Positions 1 through 8,233 of a stretch of 37,175 nt of DNA are shown here, one piece after another. The stretch is from NCBI GenBank assembly GCA_031365375.1, contig JANLXZ010000237.1, forward strand, positions 1 to 37,175, given 5' to 3'. The first letter of the stretch is position 1, and each line of letters begins with the position of its first letter. Source of the stretch: JAKFWF01 sp031365375. Lineage in GTDB: Bacteria; Pseudomonadota; Alphaproteobacteria; Rhizobiales; Hyphomicrobiaceae. The notes under the pieces are model-generated. The model was not told the DNA's origin. It searched no databases and saw only the letters and a program-made list of their open reading frames with translations. Both the position numbers and the translations under genes were made by a program.

Positions 1-87
1 AGTCGTCGGCGACCGGGACGGATCCGGATAGTCGCCGGTAATGTGCAAAATCAGCGGCCGGTGGGCGTCGGATCTAGTATCTGACAT
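1..87 (-). CDS. Glycosyltransferase, N-terminal fragment (cut by left edge)
   Basis: Only the first 29 codons are in the window; the frame is open to base 1. The ATG is at 87-85. An ATG 10 nt further upstream is followed at once by TGA, so it cannot be used. The reading begins MSDTRSDAHRPLILHITGDY and continues PDPSRSPTT. A hydrophobic beta strand ending in H-x-x-x-D/E-x-P close to the N-terminus is typical of GT-B (GT1/GT4) glycosyltransferases, where it precedes the Gly-rich loop. It has the same orientation as the polysaccharide genes at 961-5761, which fits a further sugar transferase of that locus. The family call is inference from a short stretch; that the frame is coding is more secure than the name. 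Confidence 0.55.
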   Translation of the reverse strand, partial: MSDTRSDAHRPLILHITGDYPDPSRSPTT

Positions 88-272
88 CGTCTCACATGGA
101 CTGCATTGTTCGATGTTGCTTTATTGGGCGCAACATTGCCATTGCGTTTAACCAATTTGAACTTGCAATGCCTGTGCCGATTTCGCGATTTATACAGCTG
201 GCACGCTAAGTGCTAATATTGCTTGCGTGCTATTCGCCCAAGCGAGACGCCAGGGATTACGATTTGGCTCAT

Positions 273-956
273 ATGCTACCACGCTTCCTATATTTGACCT
301 GGCACGGAATTGGCGAGGCAAAAGCCGGCATTGGGGATGACGAGCGACGCTATTGGCTTCCCACCGCCACGCTTGCCGCAACGCTGGTTGTTGCAAGCGA
401 CATTGAAGCTCGTACCGGAGCTTTGGTCCGTTTCACTTTCGATGATGGTAACCAAACCGATTACACGACTGCCTTGCCTCAGCTATTGGCCAGCAAGCGG
501 ACGGCGAGCTTTTTCATCTGTGCCGGGCGCATTGGCCATCCCGGCTTCCTATCCCGCTCTCAGATACGGGAACTGGCAGCTAGCGGCATGCGTATCGGCT
601 GTCATGGTTTCGAGCATTTGAATTGGCGCGAAGCGAGTGACGCCACACTCCACCACGAGTTGCACGATGGGCGCCGGGCGCTGGAAGACGTCGTCGGCCA
701 TGCGGTGGTGGATGCCTCGACCCCCTTCGGCGCGTTGGATCAACGCTCCGTCACTGCCGCAAAAAAGGCTGGGTACACAACCTTATTTGCAAGTTCCGGC
801 GGTTTTGCTACTGCCGAAACCGGCCTCGTTCCGCGTAATACGATCAGGACAGGATTCAACCCAAACCGCGATCTGCCGAGCATGGCATCGTGGTCCAGAC
901 GGGCGCACGCTATCGTTTACGATTCCGCGCGCCGCTTGAAGTACGGCTTCTACTGA
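273..956 (+). CDS. Polysaccharide deacetylase (NodB/CE4 family)
   Basis: Predicted metal-dependent de-N-acetylase or de-O-acetylase of carbohydrate. From the ATG at 273 (227 aa) the N-terminus LYLTWHGIGE matches this family. The NodB domain shows the catalytic and metal-binding block FTFDDG (D57, D58) and the H-x3-H metal pair in CHGFEH (H111, H115), followed by a PFG loop typical of motif 3. A GTG at 210 would add 21 residues but has no visible ribosome site and no family-like sequence; the ATG at 273 has only a distant AGGGA at 252. No signal peptide is evident, so it probably acts in the cytoplasm or on a lipid-linked intermediate. It is the only plus-strand gene inside a minus-strand polysaccharide locus, so it needs its own promoter. 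The substrate is unknown. Confidence 0.85.
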   Translation: MLPRFLYLTWHGIGEAKAGIGDDERRYWLPTATLAATLVVASDIEARTGALVRFTFDDGNQTDYTTALPQLLASKRTASFFICAGRIGHPGFLSRSQIRELAASGMRIGCHGFEHLNWREASDATLHHELHDGRRALEDVVGHAVVDASTPFGALDQRSVTAAKKAGYTTLFASSGGFATAETGLVPRNTIRTGFNPNRDLPSMASWSRRAHAIVYDSARRLKYGFY

Positions 957-960
957 CGTG

Positions 961-1860
961 CTAGCTCATGTGCGATGGCTCGAGCCCGAACAGTTCCCGC
1001 AGCTTGCCGAGATTCATCCATCCGCGCATGGCGAGTTTCAGCCAGCGGGCGCGATCAATCGGGTATAAAAAAGCGCCGCCACCAAGGGCGATCGCGGCCT
1101 TCACAACAGCGCCAGCATAGAACCGGGTCTGCTCTAAAGGTGATTGGGCAATTTCATTGACGACAAAGCGTGCGTAGATCTGGCCGGTGCGCAGCGCGCG
1201 GTGTCGGAAGTAGGCGACGTTGACGCGGGAGGGCGGAGCGTCCTCATGGACCAGTGCATCGTCCGTCACCACCATAACACCACCGGCGCGGCCGAACGCA
1301 TGGAAGAAACTCGTGTCTTCGCCGCCGGTTCGGCCAAGAGCCGGGTCGAACCGCAGCTTGTGTGTTTCGACAAGCGCGCGCCGCATCAATGTGTTGCCGC
1401 CACGTCCGACTATAACGCGCGTGCCACGTCTGCCCCAGTCGACGTGCAGTGGATTGGCGCGAACGATCCAGTCGGGCGTGTCGGATGGATAGTCCGGGTG
1501 AACCGGGCCGAAGACACAGTCGGCATCGAATTCGTCCATGGCCGCAAGCAAGTCGCCCAACCATTTGGGTTCGGCCCATTCGTCGTCGTCGATGAAAGCC
1601 AAGAGCTCGCCGCTCGCTACATCCAGACAAGCGTTGCGGGCGATCGCAACGTTGTGGGCAGCGGTCACGATCGTCGACACTTTGCATGGCAGGCGAGGCA
1701 TCGTTTTCAACAGTGCGGCAACCCGGCCGTCGCGACTATCGTCGGCGATAACGATGTCGATTGCTACGGCCGGACCGAGCTTCAGCTGTGCCAGCGACGA
1801 CAAACACCGAACCAAGCTTTGCCGCCCCGAACTAGCGATTGCGATCGTGATCGTCCTCAT
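961..1860 (-). CDS. Family 2 glycosyltransferase
   Basis: A 299-aa GT-A fold transferase expected to move a sugar from a nucleotide donor to a growing surface glycan on the cytoplasmic face. The N-terminal strand TITIAIASSGR is followed by IVIADDS (D40, D41) for nucleotide binding, then the metal-binding FIDDDEW (D91-D93) and GGEDTSFF (E181, D182), the usual acidic base region of GT2 enzymes. The C-terminal 80 residues (RHRALRTGQ onward) resemble the tail of succinoglycan-type GT2 proteins. The ATG at 1860 overlaps the TGA of the upstream ligase gene as ATGA, so translation is probably coupled. Last gene of the flippase-ligase-GT2 run. Donor and acceptor cannot be read from sequence. Confidence 0.9.
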   Translation of the reverse strand: MRTITIAIASSGRQSLVRCLSSLAQLKLGPAVAIDIVIADDSRDGRVAALLKTMPRLPCKVSTIVTAAHNVAIARNACLDVASGELLAFIDDDEWAEPKWLGDLLAAMDEFDADCVFGPVHPDYPSDTPDWIVRANPLHVDWGRRGTRVIVGRGGNTLMRRALVETHKLRFDPALGRTGGEDTSFFHAFGRAGGVMVVTDDALVHEDAPPSRVNVAYFRHRALRTGQIYARFVVNEIAQSPLEQTRFYAGAVVKAAIALGGGAFLYPIDRARWLKLAMRGWMNLGKLRELFGLEPSHMS

Positions 1861-3176
1861 CGATTTTCAGCCTGCGACTGCGCCGTTATCGCGATCGCCA
1901 AAACAAATATCATCGAAGATAGACTGAAGGAGCGAAACCAGCTGGTTTCGAGACCATTCGACAGTATGCAGTAGAGGATGATGGAGAGCAGGAAACTTGC
2001 GAGACCGAGGGACCGGCGCGCGATGTGGCCGGTCAGGTGCAACGTGGTGAGCAAAAGTGCTGACAAGATCGCAAATCCGATGTATCCGGTCTGTAATACG
2101 ATATCGATATATCCATTATGCGCGTGCGGCATTTGCGCGACAAAGCCCGGCCCCTGGCGAACGCTAGGGCTCTCCACACTAGCGCCCCAAAAAACCTCGT
2201 AGCCATACCCTAGCCATGGGCGCTGCTCGATCATCTTGTTGGCAAACGCCCAGATATCCGTGCGCTGTGTAAGGGTGGGATCGCCAAAAATCGCGTTTGC
2301 GACCTCATCGAAATCCCAGATGTGGGATGCGGCTCCAATCTCATATATGCCATAGCAGCTCACGCCGATCGCGATGATTGTGAGTGCCGGCGAGATCCTC
2401 GCGAACCGTGCCAGTGCGGCGACTGCGAACCCCAATACGGGCGCGACGACAACCAGTGCCAGGCTCGTCTTGGAACGTGCTTCGATCAGGAACCAGGCAC
2501 AGGCCAACAGCACCGCTCCCGCCGCGACGCGGTCCGATCGGCGGCCGTTTGTGAGTTGATAAAGAGCGACGAGTGCGGCCACCGATATCGTCGCTCCGAA
2601 AGAGTTTTTGTGCGGAAAATACGCCGCGTGTCCGAGCGCTGTCGGCGCTGTTGTCAGCACGCTGACGGCACTGATCACTGTGACGAGAAAAAACATCCAG
2701 AACGAGTATTGCAAAATCCGCTCAGGACCGCGGGCGGCAAGCGTCGCGCTGATCAGTCCTCCGGCGATGAACGCTGCAAGCAAAAACCGGCGCAGGGTGA
2801 TGTCGGGTTCGACGGACCAAAAGTTAGTGATGCCAGCCCACGCTAAATAGAGCGCCGTCAACAGGATCGGAAGCCGAAGTAGCCGGACGAATTTTCGGCC
2901 ATCGAAGCAAGCAAAGCTCAAACATCCGGCGATTAGAACGACGGTAAAGTAGACCCGCAATAACGGGCTTGGCGGACCGTCGACGGCTGGCTGGCCGAAG
3001 ACCGGCGCAAGTGAAACCGGCTCGGCTTCAAAAAGCGGCCATACCAGCGACGGATAGGCAAGAGCTGCAACCACGATCAGAGGCGCCATGCGTGCCAGCA
3101 TTGCGGCGGTTCGTGAACGAACGTTCAACGGTCGGCCAACAGCCGGCGCGGTAATTTCCGTGTGATGACCGGTCAC
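1857..3176 (-). CDS. O-antigen ligase / polysaccharide polymerase-type membrane protein
   Basis: A 439-aa multi-spanning inner-membrane protein of the Wzy/WaaL (O-antigen ligase) superfamily, which joins lipid-linked glycans to an acceptor or to each other in the periplasm. About ten hydrophobic segments are visible. Family signatures in order: HKNSFG (189-194), LTQRTDIW (302-309), WLGYGYEVFW (321-330) and HAHNGYIDI (351-359), the His in the large periplasmic loop being the usual functional residue. The frame is open 200 codons further upstream, but that part is the antisense of the flippase. I start at GTG 3176, where GTGA overlaps the flippase stop. Its own stop overlaps the GT2 start, so the three genes form a coupled unit. 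Ligase or polymerase cannot be decided here. Confidence 0.87.
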   Translation of the reverse strand: MTGHHTEITAPAVGRPLNVRSRTAAMLARMAPLIVVAALAYPSLVWPLFEAEPVSLAPVFGQPAVDGPPSPLLRVYFTVVLIAGCLSFACFDGRKFVRLLRLPILLTALYLAWAGITNFWSVEPDITLRRFLLAAFIAGGLISATLAARGPERILQYSFWMFFLVTVISAVSVLTTAPTALGHAAYFPHKNSFGATISVAALVALYQLTNGRRSDRVAAGAVLLACAWFLIEARSKTSLALVVVAPVLGFAVAALARFARISPALTIIAIGVSCYGIYEIGAASHIWDFDEVANAIFGDPTLTQRTDIWAFANKMIEQRPWLGYGYEVFWGASVESPSVRQGPGFVAQMPHAHNGYIDIVLQTGYIGFAILSALLLTTLHLTGHIARRSLGLASFLLSIILYCILSNGLETSWFRSFSLSSMIFVLAIAITAQSQAENR

Positions 3177-4420
3177 GGAAGACCTGCCATTGGTTGCGCA
3201 AGCCCGCCTTCGTGCGATCGAGCCAGTTTCAGCACTAGAGCGAGGATCCAGACGAGAGCGACGATCTCGGCAATCGTCAGTGCTACAACAGTGTAGATTG
3301 CAGGCACCGAGCTTGCGAGACCCACCAGCAGCAGGCACGTCAATGCGGCTGTCGCAATCGTAACTTGTGCGAGCTCCTTGAGCATCAAGGCTGCTTGCAG
3401 CGGGACGGACAGGACCATGTGAGCGATTACGATAAGCATGTACGCCCCCCATGCGATCGTCATTTGTCCGGCGTTTTGATATTTGCCGCGAAAGACCCAG
3501 GCCTCGGCCAGCGGCCAAGCGATGTATAGGGCGAGGCAGTAGAAAATCCCTATGGCCAAAACGTACGTCATCCCCTGGATGGTGATTCGGATCACGTGTT
3601 GTGGATGGCCGGTAGAGATGTGGCGCGCCATGGCGGGCCTTGCAACACGTCCCCAGGCGCCGACGACCAGCGGCAGCGGTCCGAGCAGCAATCGACCAGC
3701 CTGGACGGCCGCGAGTGCGCTCGCATCGCGAAAAAACTCGAGCGCAAACACGTAGGACCGGTACTGAAGTTCTGTCGTTCCGGCGCCGATCAAACTCCAC
3801 CGCGTATCGGCCCAGCACTTCAACCGATAATTGGCGAACGCCTCGACCGGGTTAAACCGGCCTAGGTGCTGCTTCGACACCTGCGACAGGATCGCCGCAG
3901 AGTTGCCGACTGCGATGCCTGCGAGGCCTGCGACAGCCGGTGTAGAAACCCACCATGATAATGATATAGCGGCGACGGACGCGGCCACGGCAAGCACGTC
4001 GATCTGCAAACAGTCCAAGGCGCGTTCATGCGCAAGAGCAAGCGATCTGATCGATTCGCGCCCGAGGGTAGAAAAAGTCGCTAAAGCCACTGCCAACAAA
4101 AAGTCGATGTCGCGGTTGACCAGCAAACAAATCAAAGGGGCGGCAGCTGCTGCGACCAGCCGAAACATGAGATCGAAGGAGAGGACGGATTTCTCGACTT
4201 CGGCCTGCTCAAATCGAACCCGTCCCGGCAGCATGATCGCCAACGGTGTCGACACAAGCGCGTTCTGCAGGGACGTCAGAACCAAAATCACAGCCGCAGC
4301 GAAGATGAAGCGACCGAACTCGGCCGGCGTGGCAAGCCGGATCAGCACAAGGTTGAGCCCGAGATTGAATAGGCTCAGCAGCGCTTGATCGATCAGGGCG
4401 ATGCCAACGGATTTACGCAA
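3173..4420 (-). CDS. Oligosaccharide flippase-like membrane protein (MATE/MVF superfamily)
   Basis: A 415-aa protein with about 12 hydrophobic segments, resembling Wzx-type or polysaccharide-biosynthesis flippases that move lipid-linked oligosaccharide across the inner membrane. The N-terminus (ALLSLFNLGLNLVLIRLATP, then an EFG turn) is the classic first-helix pattern of the family. The initiation codon is TTG (4420), preceded by AAGGA about 10 nt upstream; no better start is available. The stop overlaps the GTG of the ligase gene. A flippase, ligase and transferase in this order form the core of a lipid-carrier-dependent surface glycan pathway. The initiating phosphoglycosyl transferase is not in the window. 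Confidence 0.84.
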   Translation of the reverse strand: MRKSVGIALIDQALLSLFNLGLNLVLIRLATPAEFGRFIFAAAVILVLTSLQNALVSTPLAIMLPGRVRFEQAEVEKSVLSFDLMFRLVAAAAAPLICLLVNRDIDFLLAVALATFSTLGRESIRSLALAHERALDCLQIDVLAVAASVAAISLSWWVSTPAVAGLAGIAVGNSAAILSQVSKQHLGRFNPVEAFANYRLKCWADTRWSLIGAGTTELQYRSYVFALEFFRDASALAAVQAGRLLLGPLPLVVGAWGRVARPAMARHISTGHPQHVIRITIQGMTYVLAIGIFYCLALYIAWPLAEAWVFRGKYQNAGQMTIAWGAYMLIVIAHMVLSVPLQAALMLKELAQVTIATAALTCLLLVGLASSVPAIYTVVALTIAEIVALVWILALVLKLARSHEGGLAQPMAGLP

Positions 4421-4471
4421 CGAAGTCGGATCCTTTGAGAGGCGAGGGTCGTTTGCCGGGAACGATAAATT

Positions 4472-5761
4472 TCAATTTCGATACTCCGCCGCGAACCGGC
4501 GAACGGTCGTGTTCCACGCCCAGATCGGATACGCCATCGGCCGCGCGATCGCGAACGACTTCGTGAGTGTGGTTAAATCAGACCACAACTGTTTGTAGGG
4601 CTCGGTACCCTGCATGAAGTCGATTTTGTCGACACCTGCTGCAATCGCTGCTTGAGCGGTGAGTGCAACGTGGATCTTCCCGGGCGCGTAGTTCGACCAC
4701 GATAATTCGAATGTAGGTTTGTACCAGAGTATCGTTTTGTTGTGACGAAACCCAAAATGACTGGCGATGGTCACGCCGTCCACGCGAACTTCAGATGCAT
4801 CGATCAGGTCTAGCGGCAACGTGTCCGCGAGCCGGGCAACGAACATCGTCATCGGGCCCGATTCAAACTCGGAAAAGCCAGCGCGACTTCGCCAATTGAC
4901 AGTGTGCATGGCGTATAGACGAGGCAGCATCGCCCGGATTTGTGCACGATCTTTCAGCTGCACCAGTTCCAGCCGGCCGGCATGTCCCAGTCGTCTAATT
5001 TGACGACGAACGTCACCTCGATGGCTCTTGCTCCAGCGCGTCTCCAAGTCCTCGTATCGTGCCGGCAATGACATCGCGGCGCACGATCGATCATACGCCC
5101 TGCACAAGCCGCTCCGATTGTTAATGGCTCGTTCGATCGACGCACCATGCGTTTGCGTCATCGGGGCCTTGGACCAGAGCAGGAGCGTTTGCGCATCGAG
5201 CAGGAGCACAGCTTCCTGCATCAACATGTCTAGCAGGATCGCGGCATCGTGCCCGCTCGCCAACAAGGGAATGCAATAGTCGGTGACGCGCGCGGCGATG
5301 GGCTCTACAACCCGCGCAAAAGCCTCTCGCACCCCGAGACGCTTAATCCACAGCGGCCACAGGGCCACAAGCTCGCGTCCGTGCCAAATCGACAAAACCC
5401 TAAGGGGACGTTGCTCGCCGAAAGCATCGAGCGCAGCGCGCCACCATGCAGGATGATTGAAAACGGTCGCCGTTTCACCGCGTGTCCAAAGCTCCAGTGC
5501 CGCGTCGTGGTCGATCGCATCGGTCACGGTCACGCGGTAGCTGACGGCGGTGGGGCTCGTTGCACTGGCAGACGGGAAGTCGCGGGCACGCGTCGGCATA
5601 ATGGTTGGTTCGGCCAGTCCGTTGATTATGATCAAGCAGGGTTCAACTAACGTTGCAATGTTGATGCCGGGATCTATGTAAACGAGGGAAACCACGCGAT
5701 CAGGTTTGTTGACGATAATCATGTCTGCGGTTCTGCTGCCAAGCTTGCGCAGGCGTGCCAT
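4472..5761 (-). CDS. CelD/BcsL-like GNAT acyltransferase
   Basis: A 429-aa protein with a C-terminal GNAT-fold domain of the Acetyltransf_6 type (CelD/FemAB-like), common in cellulose and exopolysaccharide loci. Supporting blocks are TVFNHPAWWRAALDAFG near 100-116, SKSHRGDVRRQIRRL near 245-259, a central HTVNWRSR, and the C-terminal IDFMQGTEPYKQLW, the usual end of the acyl-binding domain. The ATG at 5761 has AAGG 7 nt upstream. An ATG at 5599 would remove 54 poorly conserved N-terminal residues but has no ribosome site. It lies 51 nt upstream of the flippase start and is probably co-transcribed with it. Likely role: acylation of the glycan or of a precursor; the substrate is not predictable. 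Confidence 0.8.
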   Translation of the reverse strand: MARLRKLGSRTADMIIVNKPDRVVSLVYIDPGINIATLVEPCLIIINGLAEPTIMPTRARDFPSASATSPTAVSYRVTVTDAIDHDAALELWTRGETATVFNHPAWWRAALDAFGEQRPLRVLSIWHGRELVALWPLWIKRLGVREAFARVVEPIAARVTDYCIPLLASGHDAAILLDMLMQEAVLLLDAQTLLLWSKAPMTQTHGASIERAINNRSGLCRAYDRSCAAMSLPARYEDLETRWSKSHRGDVRRQIRRLGHAGRLELVQLKDRAQIRAMLPRLYAMHTVNWRSRAGFSEFESGPMTMFVARLADTLPLDLIDASEVRVDGVTIASHFGFRHNKTILWYKPTFELSWSNYAPGKIHVALTAQAAIAAGVDKIDFMQGTEPYKQLWSDLTTLTKSFAIARPMAYPIWAWNTTVRRFAAEYRN

Positions 5762-6066
5762 GCGTGCGCCTTAATCGCGATCTGGGGGTTAGAGACTGTC
5801 AACTTGGATCGACCGACCGATAAACGCGATTGACCTCTAACGCTTTGAATAAACTATAATAAATCTTCATAACTTAGATAAAAAGCGATTCGCCCGGTTC
5901 GATCCACCGAGAATGTGGCGATATGGCAACATGACTTATCGACCACACGTCCCCACGTAAATGTTCATCGCTCCTTAAGCCTTGTGGAACAAGGATCGCG
6001 AACCGGTTACGGAACACTTCATGAGTGTACCGATTAGTGCACGGTTGAGACCTTAGGGGTCGTGAG
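5762..6066. promoter_or_regulatory. Divergent intergenic region between polysaccharide operon and small exported protein gene
   Basis: About 305 bases with no gene I can support. It must hold the promoter of the leftward polysaccharide genes and that of the rightward small gene at 6067. It contains an AT-rich block at about 5845-5885, clearly different from its surroundings, with a TATAAT at 5855. The short frames crossing it have no coding character. Confidence 0.6.
5830..5860 (+). promoter_or_regulatory. Candidate sigma70-type promoter
   Basis: TTGACC (5830-5835) and TATAAT (5855-5860) on the plus strand, in the AT-rich block. The spacer is 19 nt, longer than the usual 17, so this is only a candidate. 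It would give a leader of roughly 200 nt before the ATG at 6067. Confidence 0.3.
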
Positions 6067-6393
6067 ATGGTACGTTTGAGACTTTTGGGTATTCTTTCGG
6101 CTGCGGCCTTCGTGAGCACCGCCGCGATGGCTTTTCAAGAGCAGGAATCGGCAACCCCGCGCCAGCAGGATGCTGCGCCCGCTGCAGCCCCGCTTGCTGC
6201 GGATTCGATCGCGACTTCCAAAGGTACGCCGGTCCGTATCCCCGGCTTAGGCACGCTGGGAGTTATCCCGAAGATGGATTTCGGTTTGGAACTCCTTTAC
6301 GGGGCGGCCGAGCAGCCAGCAAAGCGGCCCGATCCGAGTAAGTCGGATTCCGATGACGTTCTCGTCGGTGGGCGGATCAAGCACAAGTTTTAA
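6067..6393 (+). CDS. Small exported protein of unknown function
   Basis: 108 aa. The N-terminus has a clear Sec signal peptide (positive start MVRLR, hydrophobic core, AMA/FQ cleavage near residue 22). The mature part is Ala/Gln/Pro-rich up to about residue 45, then carries a more structured stretch, TPVRIPGLGTLGVIPKMDFG, a Pro/Lys/Asp-rich spacer and a basic C-terminus ending IKHKF. I do not recognise the family; the GLGTLG...MDFGLELLYG block is where homology should be sought. AGGGG lies 9 nt before the ATG. The gene stands alone: a divergent region lies before it and a strong terminator after it. Confidence 0.7.
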   Translation: MVRLRLLGILSAAAFVSTAAMAFQEQESATPRQQDAAPAAAPLAADSIATSKGTPVRIPGLGTLGVIPKMDFGLELLYGAAEQPAKRPDPSKSDSDDVLVGGRIKHKF

Positions 6394-6448
6394 TTTTGCC
6401 TCAGGCTATGTGATCGAGTATTCACGACTGAGCGGTCTATGAGACGTC

Positions 6449-6478
6449 GGGGAGCGCTGAGCGCTCCCCATTATTGTT
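6449..6478 (+). terminator. Rho-independent terminator after the 108-aa exported protein gene
   Basis: Perfect 9-bp stem GGGGAGCGC (6449-6457) / GCGCTCCCC (6461-6469) with a TGA loop, followed by ATTATTGTTTG. It separates the small gene from pcs. Confidence 0.85.
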
Positions 6479-6533
6479 TGTGTCGCCGCATCGAAATTGA
6501 AGCATCAAGCTCACAGGAACGTCTGGCCCCGGT

Positions 6534-7244
6534 ATGAAGCCAAATCTACATCCGCCGGCCTATCGTTTGGCTGCTGCTGCGGTGCACGTGTTCACCGGGC
6601 TTGGCGCAGTCTGCGGATTCTATGCGACCCTGGCAGTGTTCGATCAACGCTGGGAGGCGATGTTCGCCTGGTTGGGGTTGGCATTCTTGATCGACGGCAT
6701 CGACGGCACATTCGCCCGTATGGTCGATGTGGAGCGGCGCTTGCCGATGGTGAGTGGCGAGCGGTTGGATCTCGTCGTCGACTACGTCACATACGTATTC
6801 GTGCCGGCGCTGGCTTTGATCCAAAAAGGCTATCTCGTCGGTCCTATAGGGCACGTGCTGGCGGCAGCGATTTTGTTGTCGTCACTTTACCATTTCGTCG
6901 ATGTCGGCAACAAATCCGACGACCATTGTTTCGTCGGCTTCCCGGCAATCTGGAACATCGTCGCGTTCCTGATTTTTGCGTTCGATCTCACACAGCCGCA
7001 GGTCACAGTCGTGGTGGTGGTGTGTACCGTTTTGACATTCGTGCGCTGGCGTTGGGTGCATCCCATGCGTGTACAATCGATGTGGCCTATAACGCTCACT
7101 CTGACGGCGCTCTGGTTGATCGCGGCACTTTGGACTGTCATGCAAGGTCTACCGGCAACGGGTTGGGCGTCCGTCGTTTTCGCGGTAGCGATGATTTGGG
7201 GCGTCGGCTTGTCGTTGGCTTGGCGCCAGCCGCCGGGGGAGTGA
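6534..7244 (+). CDS. pcs: Phosphatidylcholine synthase
   Basis: A 236-aa integral membrane CDP-alcohol phosphotransferase that condenses CDP-diacylglycerol with choline to make phosphatidylcholine, the route typical of Rhizobiales and other host-associated or soil alphaproteobacteria. The catalytic motif is D57-G58-x2-A61-R62-x12-G75-x3-D79-x3-D83; the longer x12 spacing is the Pcs form rather than the x8 of PgsA/PssA. The stretch DYVTYVFVPALALIQ after it and the N-terminal AAVHVFTGLGAV are also Pcs-like, and about seven or eight hydrophobic segments are visible. The stop shares one base with the ATG of the downstream hydrolase. The enzyme depends on external choline. Confidence 0.92.
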   Translation: MKPNLHPPAYRLAAAAVHVFTGLGAVCGFYATLAVFDQRWEAMFAWLGLAFLIDGIDGTFARMVDVERRLPMVSGERLDLVVDYVTYVFVPALALIQKGYLVGPIGHVLAAAILLSSLYHFVDVGNKSDDHCFVGFPAIWNIVAFLIFAFDLTQPQVTVVVVVCTVLTFVRWRWVHPMRVQSMWPITLTLTALWLIAALWTVMQGLPATGWASVVFAVAMIWGVGLSLAWRQPPGE

Positions 7245-8164
7245 TGCAACGGATTGGCAGGTTGGCAACCCTTTTGATACTTGCCGTCGTCTTGGCGGTT
7301 CAGCCGGTGCACGCGGAACCGGTGCTGCACGAGTATCTTGGCCTCGAGGTCAACGGCAATCTGGAACTAGCACCTGGCAAGTCCCTGCAGTCCGATGGAG
7401 TTGTGCTCATCGTTCATGGTTCACTCGCGCACCACCGAATGGAGACGATTGCCGCTCTGCAAGAGAACTTGAAGAAGCAAGGGGTGAACTCGCTAGCGGT
7501 AACCCTCAGCCTTGGCCTCAATCGGCGCCAGGGAATGTTCGATTGCAAATTGGAGCATGATCATCGACATGGTGATGCTGCCGATGAGATCGTGTCGTGG
7601 GTGGAATGGTTGCAATTGAAAGCTGCATCCGGGATTGCGGTGCTCGGGCATTCGCGTGGTGCGAGCCAGGCGGCCCTCGCATTAGTCGAGCGAGGTGACG
7701 TCGGGGTTAACCGATTGATACTTGCCGCGCCATTGCTGCAGTCCGAAGGTGAACTTGCGGCGCGCTTCCAGGAGGAAAACGCTCAGCCATTGGCGCCGTT
7801 GCTGGCGAAGGCACGAAAGCTCGTCGAGGACGGCGAGGGCGACGCGTTGCTCGATGTGCCGGGCTTCCTCTACTGCCGCCCGGCAAGAGTGACGGCGGCG
7901 GCTTTTCACGATTACTACGAACCTGATCCACAACACAATGTACTGCGGCTGTTGGAGCAAATTACCACACCGACGTTGTTGGTGTTGGCTGGCGATGACA
8001 AGGTCGTGCCTGGCTTGGCATCGGCCGTGGCCGACGCGCAAAATCACAACCGGTTCGGCGGGCGGGTAACTGTCGAAACAATCGAGGGCGCCGATCATTT
8101 TTTTCGCGATTTGTTCGGCGACGAGTTGGCCGACCGGGTCGTGGCTTTTGTCGGTAAGCCTTGA
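7244..8164 (+). CDS. Exported alpha/beta hydrolase, translationally coupled to pcs
   Basis: 306 aa, starting at ATG 7244 where TGATG joins it to the pcs stop. The frame is open much further upstream, but that part is the pcs shadow. A signal peptide ends near AHA/EP (residue 24), placing the enzyme in the periplasm. The alpha/beta hydrolase fold shows an oxyanion-loop VHGS (58-60), a nucleophile elbow GHSRG (S137), a probable catalytic Asp in AGDDKVVP (D251 or D252) and His in GADHFF (H285). The core family is clear; the substrate is not. Tight coupling to Pcs suggests a role in lipid or choline-ester turnover, which is inference only. Confidence 0.82.
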   Translation: MQRIGRLATLLILAVVLAVQPVHAEPVLHEYLGLEVNGNLELAPGKSLQSDGVVLIVHGSLAHHRMETIAALQENLKKQGVNSLAVTLSLGLNRRQGMFDCKLEHDHRHGDAADEIVSWVEWLQLKAASGIAVLGHSRGASQAALALVERGDVGVNRLILAAPLLQSEGELAARFQEENAQPLAPLLAKARKLVEDGEGDALLDVPGFLYCRPARVTAAAFHDYYEPDPQHNVLRLLEQITTPTLLVLAGDDKVVPGLASAVADAQNHNRFGGRVTVETIEGADHFFRDLFGDELADRVVAFVGKP

Positions 8165-8233
8165 GGCTTTGGCTTCTTGGTCGGACAGCGCTAGGTAAAA
8201 TTGGATGAAATCGCCGCGCGGAGACGGATCGCC

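Noticed and set aside
3177..3818. N-terminal extension of the ligase frame
   Set aside because: This part lies on the same strand as the flippase gene in another frame and has a random Arg/Ser-rich composition. The GTGA overlap at 3176 gives a clean start.
6497..7243. N-terminal extension of the alpha/beta hydrolase frame
   Set aside because: It is the shadow of pcs, Arg/Cys-rich, and the signal peptide begins at ATG 7244.
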